Origin: a virus
Direction: 5' to 3' (one strand)
DNA: 32,349 nucleotides
IMG/VR virus record: IMGVR_UViG_3300009506_000128
Coordinates: 1 to 32,349 of that record
Each line of letters starts with the position of its first letter. The stretch's first letter is position 1. Positions 5,134-12,959 of the stretch are shown here, one piece after another. The position numbers and the translations under genes are program-made. The notes under the pieces were generated by a model. The model made no database searches. It saw only the letters and a list, made by a program, of their open reading frames with translations, and was not told the origin of the DNA.

Positions 5134-7800
5134 CTAAATTCCGAAACTAGACTTGCTCGATGCAACCTTGGTGGAACCAACAGCATTCCTGATAGCGTCG
5201 CGCTTGCCATTCTTTGATGCTACATGCTCCAAATTCCTAGTAGTCAATTGAAGATTACCAGCAGTCATTTGATGACGCAGGCCATTTGCTTCATTACGAG
5301 AAGCAGAGCGCGACTGACTGACAGGCTCAGTAGGAATAGACATTGCAACCATGTTTGATAGATCAGATTCAATCTGCATTAGAGCTTCATCACTCATCTT
5401 CATAACTTCGGATGTGCGATGAATGAGACCATCAATATGAGCTTCCCAAGCAGCCTTATCTGTTCCTTCAATTAGAGGCTCATTAATGGAAGCTTCAACC
5501 AGATGAACTGCAAGGTTCTCATCCATAGGCTCATATTCAAAACCACCAGTCAATGGACGTGGGTTAAGAAGAGCTTCGGTCATAGCCTCCTTAATAGGAG
5601 AATGCTCAAGGTTCAAAGCTTGTCGACGAGCTACAATTTTCATTGCGCGCACAAACCGATTGGTAAAATTGCTGAGATAATCTTCTTTTTCCTTCTGAAC
5701 CTCAGCAACCTTAGCTTCGAGACGTTTTTGGTATAACATCTCAAGACGAGCAGCATGTTTCTTAGTATCAATCTTGGTACTAGCCTGCTTTTCTTTGTGG
5801 TCTAATGTTACATCATCAAGAGCAGATTGGCTCAAATCCCAATCCTTATTATCATCACGCTTATCTGAATCATGCATCTCGGTAGAAGATAGATCTTTGG
5901 GATCACGGTCATGCTGTTCATCTTCGAGATCTGTTTCACGCCCTTCCAGCGTGTTATCTTTCTTATAATCCTTGGTCTCATGCTTCTCTTTGGTATCGGT
6001 TTCTTCGCCGTTACCAGTAGCAGTTTCAGTCTTCTTGTCCTTAGTACGTTTCTCAACAGAGTCCTTATCTGCATCATCCAATACAGACGAAGATTCAGGG
6101 TTACGATCTAAATTCAGCATATCGTCCATATAATGCTCGAGAACTTGAGCAACACGTGGACCAACAATAGCATTAGTTCGTTTGATTGCCCCACCAAGAC
6201 CGTATTCAGCAATCATGGTAAGAACAGCCTTAGCCAAATCATGGCCTGACTTATTAGCTGCTTTGCTGTCATTAGGAATATTTCCAGGCTTAACCACAAA
6301 CAGCGTGCCTTCTTTATCGAAAACACGAATGTTACCTACAGATGTAATTTCAGCCTGAAGATGCCGATAAGAATTTGCAAAACGGAGCATCGGTGGTCCT
6401 CCAACAAGGTTGTCTAACGCACGTGACAGGGTTTTTCCTTCATTCGAGCCACGCTTGGGAGCCGGAGGCTCAGATATACCAGCACTAGCTGGCGACATCT
6501 GCTGACCCGGACCTGTGGGCGTGAGACCCATCGCTTCTGGTGTTAAATTTTCAATAGGTGTTCCAAGAGCAGGCTCTGGTTCTAAAGGACCACTAGCCCC
6601 AACTTCAACATCTTCATCATCTCCAACATTGACATTAATTGTCACGTCAGAGCCATCATCATTAGGTGACACATCGATCTCAGATGTATCTTCAGGTGGA
6701 ATTGGTGGTGCACCGGCAGCTGGTGCACCACCTGGCGACGGAGCAAGGTTCTGAGGAGAAAGCTGAGCAGATTTCTGCATTGATGCTATCTTAGCATCAA
6801 CCTTTTTTTCAAGTTGATTAAGTCGAGACTGCAATACCAAAAGCTCAGACTCATTACGGAATGCATCACCCTTCTCTAGCTGTGCTACTTTAGCACTTAG
6901 CTGAAGAATTTCATACTGTTCAGCTTTAACATCGGCTGGATCATGAACTCTACTGTATTCATCAAAGACAACACCCTCACACCACTCAAAAGCTTTTGCT
7001 ATTTTACGTGGCTTTCCAGCAGTCTTATCTTTTGAGGCTTCAATAATAAATGCAACAGGATTGAAATCTGGATCTGAATCATCATATACTTTACCCTTAT
7101 TACGGGCAATATGACCACAGAACTCACTCCGTGTATATGCTACCTTACCACAGACATTACATCTAGTACGAACGCATGAACAGCCCATAGATCCATGACG
7201 AAGAATACCAGATTTTACGCCACTGGCAAACGAAGGATCTTTGGCTGAATCGATTGCAACAAGAAGCTCTACAAATTCATCTTTTACAATTTCACCACAT
7301 TTGCGACAATGAATACCAGTTTCAGGATCTCTACCATCCTCGGATGCTGTCTTACTATGACAGTTTGGGCACTCATCAAGAGGTGGAGATGAATCATTAT
7401 AGTGAGCGTCAACAATGAAACCACGTGCATTTCGTGGGTTATCGGCACGATGATTTATATGGTGTGGTTTGTTTTCGTAAGTTCGATAGACTTGCTTACC
7501 GAGTCTATGGTCAAAACGTAGCAATTCATGCTTGTGGAAAGCATCTTTATTTTCGTTAGCTACGTTAGCTGTATTCCCTCGAATTGCCTCAAAAATATAA
7601 TCTTCTGGATTTGGCGAGATGTCATATTCATCTGCCAGCATAGCCAATTTCTCTCTAAGATCTATTGGCTTCCTACCTGTTAAGAAATCACTGCTTTCGT
7701 TATTTTCATAACCAGCAGTTCTATTAAATGTGTTATTTTCTGAAACAGCAACGGCCAAGGTTTCCGCTGAGGCTATCTTGATGAAACCTTTTTTATTCAT
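5134..7800 (-). CDS. Zinc-bearing prohead protease fused to scaffold-like region (candidate)
   Basis: The 888-aa frame is started at the ATG at 7800, just inside the end of a 42-aa gene and after GAAGG; a 29-codon extension upstream is less likely. Residues about 40-295 resemble phage head-maturation proteases: a His cluster PHHINH (112-117), GFIVDAHY, then VELLVAIDSAKDP, GSMGCS with candidate Ser204, and VVFDEYSRVHDPAD near 277-290. A zinc ribbon (C144xxC147, C165xxC168) and a second Cys group (C207, C209, C214, C217, C228 and H230) are inserted. After it come a coiled coil (about 295-340), a Pro/acidic linker, a conserved-looking domain, a highly charged Asp/Lys/Glu stretch and a helical C-terminus, fitting a scaffold that the protease removes. 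It sits between portal and capsid. The protease call is by pattern only. Confidence 0.6.
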   Translation of the reverse strand: MNKKGFIKIASAETLAVAVSENNTFNRTAGYENNESSDFLTGRKPIDLREKLAMLADEYDISPNPEDYIFEAIRGNTANVANENKDAFHKHELLRFDHRLGKQVYRTYENKPHHINHRADNPRNARGFIVDAHYNDSSPPLDECPNCHSKTASEDGRDPETGIHCRKCGEIVKDEFVELLVAIDSAKDPSFASGVKSGILRHGSMGCSCVRTRCNVCGKVAYTRSEFCGHIARNKGKVYDDSDPDFNPVAFIIEASKDKTAGKPRKIAKAFEWCEGVVFDEYSRVHDPADVKAEQYEILQLSAKVAQLEKGDAFRNESELLVLQSRLNQLEKKVDAKIASMQKSAQLSPQNLAPSPGGAPAAGAPPIPPEDTSEIDVSPNDDGSDVTINVNVGDDEDVEVGASGPLEPEPALGTPIENLTPEAMGLTPTGPGQQMSPASAGISEPPAPKRGSNEGKTLSRALDNLVGGPPMLRFANSYRHLQAEITSVGNIRVFDKEGTLFVVKPGNIPNDSKAANKSGHDLAKAVLTMIAEYGLGGAIKRTNAIVGPRVAQVLEHYMDDMLNLDRNPESSSVLDDADKDSVEKRTKDKKTETATGNGEETDTKEKHETKDYKKDNTLEGRETDLEDEQHDRDPKDLSSTEMHDSDKRDDNKDWDLSQSALDDVTLDHKEKQASTKIDTKKHAARLEMLYQKRLEAKVAEVQKEKEDYLSNFTNRFVRAMKIVARRQALNLEHSPIKEAMTEALLNPRPLTGGFEYEPMDENLAVHLVEASINEPLIEGTDKAAWEAHIDGLIHRTSEVMKMSDEALMQIESDLSNMVAMSIPTEPVSQSRSASRNEANGLRHQMTAGNLQLTTRNLEHVASKNGKRDAIRNAVGSTKVASSKSSFGI

Positions 7801-7921
7801 CTTTTTTGGCCTTCTTCTGATCTGAAGTATCGGATTTAGGTACATCTTTTTTAGGATCTTGTTGTCCTTTGGAACTATCAGATACACCTAAAGTGGTCGT
7901 CTTACCTGTCTTTTTGAACAT
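7793..7921 (-). CDS. 42-aa lysine-rich microprotein
   Basis: ATG at 7921, stop TAA at 7795-7793. The product starts MFKKTGKTTTLGVSDSSKGQ and ends KKAKKDE: hydrophilic, rich in Lys, Asp, Ser and Thr, probably disordered. AAGGG lies about 9 bases upstream. Its stop overlaps the start of the protease/scaffold gene (GATGAATAA), the close packing seen throughout this operon, which supports it being translated and coupled to the next gene. It may be an internal head or scaffold-associated peptide; nothing in the sequence shows a function. Confidence 0.6.
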   Translation of the reverse strand: MFKKTGKTTTLGVSDSSKGQQDPKKDVPKSDTSDQKKAKKDE

Positions 7922-7941
7922 GTTCAAGCCCTTATTGAACA
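7921..7941 (-). promoter_or_regulatory. Hairpin presenting the ribosome site of the microprotein in its loop
   Basis: TGTTCAA (7921-7927) pairs perfectly with TTGAACA (7935-7941) around a 7-base loop that contains the AAGGG ribosome site. The stem touches the first base of the start codon. It could hold the site open for ribosomes or control access to the start. The 82-base gap up to 8003 holds no other clear signal and no convincing promoter. Confidence 0.5.
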
Positions 7942-8003
7942 ATATTCAGTACAAGTTTAACGCTAGTAATATTGAAGTATGTCAGGAATAATGTACGAAT
8001 GTA

Positions 8004-8579
8004 CTATCTATTGTCTATTATCATATCAACTTCTTCTTTAGAAGTTGCGGCTCGAACTAAATCTTTTAAAGCTGTTCCAGCGTCTACATGAGATCTATAC
8101 GTAGCCACAGATGTCATATAAAAAGTATGCAAATCTGTAGAATCAATTATTTCATAATAATCATTATCATCAATTGTATTCCAACGAATTGGATATGTTA
8201 AATTTGGATCAGTTCTAATTTGATGAGTGCCCATAATTTTTACTTGTGCCATAGCTGACAAACTAAATTTTTTACCAGAATAAGTGAATCCCTCAGATAT
8301 TAATTTATCTGTACGTCTATCTATACTTGAATGTTTTAAGTGCTTGTAATAAGCAAGTCCATCAATGCCATCATGGATGCTTATTGCATTATTTATTAAA
8401 ATTATATCGCTAGAAGATGGTGTTTTATCAAATAAAACATTGCATGTAATATTATCTTTAACTGTAATACCAAGAAATTGTGCGCTATTTATATTAAGAT
8501 CTTTTATTTCTTTATGTAGTAAAACTGGGTTTACTCCATTTGAAAAATTTGTGTTTATATTGTAGCTAGGAAAAGGCAT
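8004..8579 (-). CDS. Fiber-associated protein, DUF4376-like C-terminus
   Basis: This 191-aa protein overlaps the end of the fiber gene by one base (TAATG). The N-terminal part is Asn/Ile/Ser-rich and beta-like. The C-terminal 60 residues (YYEIIDSTDLHTFYMTSVAT, then a helix ending TSKEEVDMIIDNR) resemble the helical DUF4376-type domain found at the end of many small tail-fiber or assembly proteins. It is strongly AT-rich compared with the capsid genes. Coupling to the fiber gene suggests a fiber chaperone or a short companion fiber. The similarity is weak and by eye. Confidence 0.55.
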   Translation of the reverse strand: MPFPSYNINTNFSNGVNPVLLHKEIKDLNINSAQFLGITVKDNITCNVLFDKTPSSSDIILINNAISIHDGIDGLAYYKHLKHSSIDRRTDKLISEGFTYSGKKFSLSAMAQVKIMGTHQIRTDPNLTYPIRWNTIDDNDYYEIIDSTDLHTFYMTSVATYRSHVDAGTALKDLVRAATSKEEVDMIIDNR

Positions 8580-10600
8580 TAATTAACCCTCCATATAGAC
8601 AATCTAGCACGTCTTATGTAAGAGGTGGAGCCTCCAGTATTCCAATAATCAAGATCTACTGTGTGAATACCAGCAGTTAATGCTCCTTCATAAAAACCAG
8701 ATCTCATATAGTAGGCTGGTGGTGTAAATGCTGTGTACTTCTTTTTGATTGCCTCAATTGCAGTTGCTATGGTTGTTGTGTTATCAATTTGTGCTTGAAC
8801 CCCAACACCATTATTTTCATCATCTGATGAAAATTCATAATACCATTCAATACGATAAGTCCCAGCTTCTATAGAAGGTGTTGTTAAATTTAATTTCTGT
8901 TGTGGAGTAGCTGACGTTGTAGAACTTTCAGCTTCATCTGATGTGTATTGTTCTCTTCTATGAAATCCTATTAAATTAGTTCCAGATCTTTTAACATAAC
9001 TACTATCTACCACGCTGCCAACTGTTAAATCTGTTGGACCACTAGTTTCACGGATACTGTGATTATGATCCGAGCGAGATATAGTAGAAGCTATGCCTTC
9101 TGAATTACCACCACCAATGCCTTGTGCTGGAGCAGATGTTGATATGTCGTGTTTATGATCAGCTCTAGCTGGCTCGCCAGATGTACCTATAGCCGCAGTA
9201 GCCTTAGTAACATTAACTGGTGCCGTATTCGCCTGATGCGTATGATCAGAACGAGCAACAGTAGTAGCAGTCCCTTCGCTAGAAGTAGTGCTCACACCTA
9301 TGGTTGCTGGTGCAGCTGTGGATATATCATGTTTATGATCTGAACGTGCTAGTGTGCTTGATACACCCTCAGCATTTGCAGCCCTTGTAACGTTTACTGG
9401 CACACCAGTATCGATATCATGTTTATGATCTGCTCTAGCTGGTTCACCAGATATGCCTATAACAGCAGCCGTCTTTGTAATATTAACGGGAGCAGTATTT
9501 GCTCTATGTATATGATCTGAACGAGCTAGTGTAGTAGCTATACCTTCAGAAGATGCCGTTCCAACTCCTATATTTGCAGGAGCAGCAGTTGATACATCAT
9601 GTTTATGATCTGAACGAGATAATGTGGTTGCTGTACCTTCGGCATTTGCTGCTTTTGTAACATTTACTGGCACACCAGTATCGATATCATGTTTATGATC
9701 TGCTCTAGCAGCAGAAGATGAAGTACCAGCAGATGCAGTATCTTTAGTTACATTTACTGGTAATCCAGGAGCAGCAAAAGAGTGTACGTGGTCTGAACGA
9801 GACAATGATGTAGCAGTGCCTTCTGCAGACACCCCACCCACAGTAATTGCACCAGCAGCTGCTGTATCTATATCGTGTTTATGATCTCCACGAGATGCTT
9901 GACTTATTATACCAGCAGAAGCAGGGCTCTTATTTACATTTAAGGGTGGATCATCTTCAAATGGACCAACAGCCGTTGTTCCAATTAAATTATTTCCAGA
10001 TCTTAATAATATTTGTCCATCACTAATAGAACCTATTGGAAGTCTTTGACCACCACTTTCATGTATGGCTACAACATCTGGATTTGGATATGTACTTCCA
10101 AGATCACCACCAGCAGAACCAATTGGAGTACGAGAATTAGTATTTCTCGGATCGCTGTTTGTTACATATCTATTAGTATTTGATGGTGTTCCACTTGTTC
10201 CTTGAAGGGCATTTTTTTGATCTGCTGTGGGAACGCTTGTTGCAGATGCACCACTATCTTTAATAATAAGGCCACTTGGACCATTAAATGAGGCAATATT
10301 ATCTGGCGTTGCCCCAACAGGACCTATAACGCCACCAGCACTAGGAGCAATAGGAGTACCACGATATTCAATGGTTCCAGCTTCTTGATCTAATGTGTAA
10401 TCGCCAGGAAATGATCCAACTAAACTAACAAATTCCTGTTGAATTCTCTTTTGGTTGACTAAAAGTTGTATTTCTTCACGATATCTATCATACTCTTCTG
10501 GCGTAATATCAACAGTTACATCACCTTTTACCTGTAGACGTGGTAATGGTCCAGGGAGTGATATAGGACCTGCTGTATTGTTTATGAATCTTACTTTCAT
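8579..10600 (-). CDS. Fiber/whisker protein with DHxH repeats and C-terminal beta domain
   Basis: This 673-aa protein starts at an ATGA overlap with the portal gene, with GGAG 7 bases upstream. Residues 1-60 form a small N-terminal domain (INNTAGPISLPG...), probably the attachment part. Residues about 60-235 hold Gly/Pro-rich sequence like that linking phage fibers (for example GSAGGDLGSTYPNPDVVAIH). Residues about 236-515 contain ten DHxH motifs (DHKH, DHVH, DHIH, DHTH, DHNH) at about 30-residue spacing; His-x-His repeats bind metal along trimeric fibers such as T4 gp37. The last 130 residues are a beta-sandwich-like domain ending LSIWRVN, likely the receptor-binding or capping tip. Its place between portal and protease, not in a tail module, suggests a head or neck fiber, though a tail fiber is possible. 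Confidence 0.8.
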   Translation of the reverse strand: MKVRFINNTAGPISLPGPLPRLQVKGDVTVDITPEEYDRYREEIQLLVNQKRIQQEFVSLVGSFPGDYTLDQEAGTIEYRGTPIAPSAGGVIGPVGATPDNIASFNGPSGLIIKDSGASATSVPTADQKNALQGTSGTPSNTNRYVTNSDPRNTNSRTPIGSAGGDLGSTYPNPDVVAIHESGGQRLPIGSISDGQILLRSGNNLIGTTAVGPFEDDPPLNVNKSPASAGIISQASRGDHKHDIDTAAAGAITVGGVSAEGTATSLSRSDHVHSFAAPGLPVNVTKDTASAGTSSSAARADHKHDIDTGVPVNVTKAANAEGTATTLSRSDHKHDVSTAAPANIGVGTASSEGIATTLARSDHIHRANTAPVNITKTAAVIGISGEPARADHKHDIDTGVPVNVTRAANAEGVSSTLARSDHKHDISTAAPATIGVSTTSSEGTATTVARSDHTHQANTAPVNVTKATAAIGTSGEPARADHKHDISTSAPAQGIGGGNSEGIASTISRSDHNHSIRETSGPTDLTVGSVVDSSYVKRSGTNLIGFHRREQYTSDEAESSTTSATPQQKLNLTTPSIEAGTYRIEWYYEFSSDDENNGVGVQAQIDNTTTIATAIEAIKKKYTAFTPPAYYMRSGFYEGALTAGIHTVDLDYWNTGGSTSYIRRARLSIWRVN
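9054..9895 (-). repeat. Coding repeat array (ten DHxH units), including two 270-bp super-repeats
   Basis: The units are about 90 bp (30 residues). Three consecutive units form a 270-bp super-repeat present twice in tandem: 9416-9685 and 9146-9415. For example CACACCAGTATCGATATCAT recurs at 9401 and 9671. The divergence between copies shows an old duplication kept in frame. Confidence 0.8.
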
Positions 10601-12957
10601 CTTTCATCTCCAAGCATGCCACTAATATCACCACTCCACCCAGAGCGTTGATCGTTACCATGTCCTATAAATAATGAAGATGAATCATGTAAACTTACAA
10701 TATCTCTATCACCGTCTAGTTGCGTTGATAAACGATCCATAGCATCGTCATCATTTAATCTACCAACATCATCGCTGATATTCTTTTCAACAGTTTTTAG
10801 AATTTCAACTTCACCATCAGCTATGTCTCGTAAAACACCTTCAGAATCCAACAATTTACGGAGATGTCTGACATCTGATTGCGGATATCCTTCTTCCAGC
10901 AGATGTTCTTCTAGTATATTTAAAACCTCCCAAACATCTCCAAATTTAAGTGCTGCTCTAAATTTAGGCGTGTCTAAATTATCCCATATTGGCAACTGTG
11001 GTCTTTGGCCTTCTTTAATTAAACCAATAAGGTCTTCAACCTCAGTTGCTGACCAATTGCCAGATCTGCCTTTATGATCCCACAACACTGAATCAACATC
11101 TTTAGTTGCTGGATCTCTCTTTCCCGATGGGCCGGTACCCCCACCACCAGCCTCTTTATCGGCTGATGGTCCAGCAGCTCCACCTGTAGGAGCATTAGGG
11201 ATGTTTCCACCACCTGGAGGGGTTGGCATGCCACCAGCTGGAGGAGCACCGGGGGCACCGGTAGGTTTAGGTCCTGTTTTCGGCAGCATAGGGGGAGCGC
11301 CACCAGGAGCAGGACCAGCCTGAACTTGATCAGCTGGAATATATTGATTGAGTTCTGCTTCGTACTGTTGCTCTTCTTTAATTTTATTAACTTCTTCCTC
11401 AAATTTTCTACCAACAGATGCATATTTGGTAGTCTTTGAGAATTTAATACCCATTTGCTCGAGAGTGTTCATAGCACTAACAAGTTCACCATCAGTCTCA
11501 CTATCTAATCGCTTTTCCCATTCGAGCTTAGGTATGATCCATCGATTCTCTAGTTCTATTTCCCTTTGAGATCGTTTGATCCTATATCTGTAATTCAGTT
11601 CTTTCTTATCACGCTTTACCCAGCCATTTATCATGGATATTGGTTTGAAAAACTTGGGTAACAGCCATGTATTAACAAAGAAATTACGTAGAGACTTCAT
11701 CCTCTGCAAAAATACCGATAGTCCAGTAATCGATGATGCGTATGTAACTTCACCATGAAGAAATGATTTTGATATACCAAGAGCTATCAGCTTGATACGC
11801 TCAATTACTTCGTGATGCTGGCTGATATTCATAATGCGGTCAGTGGTTCCGACCATTTCAAAATTTATACCATAATGATATACTAACCAGGCATTAACAT
11901 CCAATTCCGCTTGCGCCAGCAATTGAAGCAAACGTTTTTCATGTTCTTCTGATGGAATCCAACCAGTTTGCGGATTACCTAATTTTGCAACTTTGATTGG
12001 ACCAGCATGACGACGGGCTGTAGCAATGGATGCATTGTAAATAGCATCCTCATACATCAAAATACGCCACATTCTAGATATAATTGATGTTCCACGTGTG
12101 TCATATGGATGCATTCTACGTGGAATGAAGGTCATATTTATTGGACTTAATGGGATATTTTGTCTAGCCACCAACCTTGAAATCAACTCTGGCGGCATCT
12201 GATCTCGAACTTGTTTCAATAAATGATTACTCGAGGTAAGAACAGCACGAAGCCTATCATCTGGGATAAATTCGACGATTGGCTCCATTTTGATAAATGG
12301 GGCGTCTATTACTTCTAGTTGATCCGGGTTATGGAGTGCTGTATATGTCCAAATCCCCTTCCTATCATCAAAGAAGTTGTGTGGCACAGCTTCTCCAATA
12401 ACTAAAAATTCTTTTACCATATATTCCAAGACACGTAATACGTTAGTCTCAGAACACATTGTCTCGAATGCTTCTTTAATTTCCCCGGTTACACCTTCTC
12501 CAGAAAGCTGAAAGTTGGAGAAAGGCATAGTGGAGTACATGTCCACACAGTTGCCAATAACAGGATCGAGTTTATAGAACAAACGCCAATATCGATTAGC
12601 TAAAATACGATGTACTGGATATTGTTGTCTATCAGGGCTTTCAAATTCTGGCTGGTACGGACGTTGTGGTGAAATCATGGTTCCACCACCACCCCCACCA
12701 CCCATACCACTTGAAAAACCAGTACCTGTTGGACAATTTCCAGCAGCATTCCTGGTCATCGGAGACAATTCCGAGCCCTTAGGCAACAAACCATCGAAAA
12801 ATTGTTTTGACGCAGCACCATGGGTGTTAGACAGACCAGGTAAAAACTGCTCAAATCTGTCACGTAGCTGCTCAATGGTATTAGGAGTCAGGCCATGTGG
12901 AGTATCAGTAGCAGCTTGCTTTCTAACATCGCCGTATGTGCTACCTTTAACTAACAT
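10597..12957 (-). CDS. Portal protein
   Basis: This 786-aa protein has AGGGG about 7 bases upstream of the ATG. Residues about 100-500 have the portal layout: RYWRLFYKLDPVIGNCVDMY (helix near the start of the clip/wing), EFLVIGEAVPHNFFDDRKGI, a PDQLEVIDAPF segment, and MRKSL-type late helices with SKSFLHGEVTYASSITGLSV followed by RMKSLRNFFVNTWLLPKFFK. The C-terminal third adds a Pro/Gly/Ala-rich linker (about 555-640) and an acidic, helical tail of about 150 residues, longer than in typical portals. It follows the terminase and precedes the capsid block. It forms the dodecameric ring at the head vertex through which DNA is packaged. Confidence 0.85.
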   Translation of the reverse strand: MLVKGSTYGDVRKQAATDTPHGLTPNTIEQLRDRFEQFLPGLSNTHGAASKQFFDGLLPKGSELSPMTRNAAGNCPTGTGFSSGMGGGGGGGTMISPQRPYQPEFESPDRQQYPVHRILANRYWRLFYKLDPVIGNCVDMYSTMPFSNFQLSGEGVTGEIKEAFETMCSETNVLRVLEYMVKEFLVIGEAVPHNFFDDRKGIWTYTALHNPDQLEVIDAPFIKMEPIVEFIPDDRLRAVLTSSNHLLKQVRDQMPPELISRLVARQNIPLSPINMTFIPRRMHPYDTRGTSIISRMWRILMYEDAIYNASIATARRHAGPIKVAKLGNPQTGWIPSEEHEKRLLQLLAQAELDVNAWLVYHYGINFEMVGTTDRIMNISQHHEVIERIKLIALGISKSFLHGEVTYASSITGLSVFLQRMKSLRNFFVNTWLLPKFFKPISMINGWVKRDKKELNYRYRIKRSQREIELENRWIIPKLEWEKRLDSETDGELVSAMNTLEQMGIKFSKTTKYASVGRKFEEEVNKIKEEQQYEAELNQYIPADQVQAGPAPGGAPPMLPKTGPKPTGAPGAPPAGGMPTPPGGGNIPNAPTGGAAGPSADKEAGGGGTGPSGKRDPATKDVDSVLWDHKGRSGNWSATEVEDLIGLIKEGQRPQLPIWDNLDTPKFRAALKFGDVWEVLNILEEHLLEEGYPQSDVRHLRKLLDSEGVLRDIADGEVEILKTVEKNISDDVGRLNDDDAMDRLSTQLDGDRDIVSLHDSSSLFIGHGNDQRSGWSGDISGMLGDER

Positions 12958-12959
12958 GT

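Noticed and set aside
7922-8003. Promoter upstream of the 42-aa gene
   Set aside because: The AT-rich gap has CTGACA-like and TATT-like strings, but no pair at proper spacing that stands out from background.
9054-9895. Regular repeats suggesting a CRISPR array
   Set aside because: The 90-base period keeps the reading frame, encodes DHxH fiber units and has no short conserved repeat with unique spacers.
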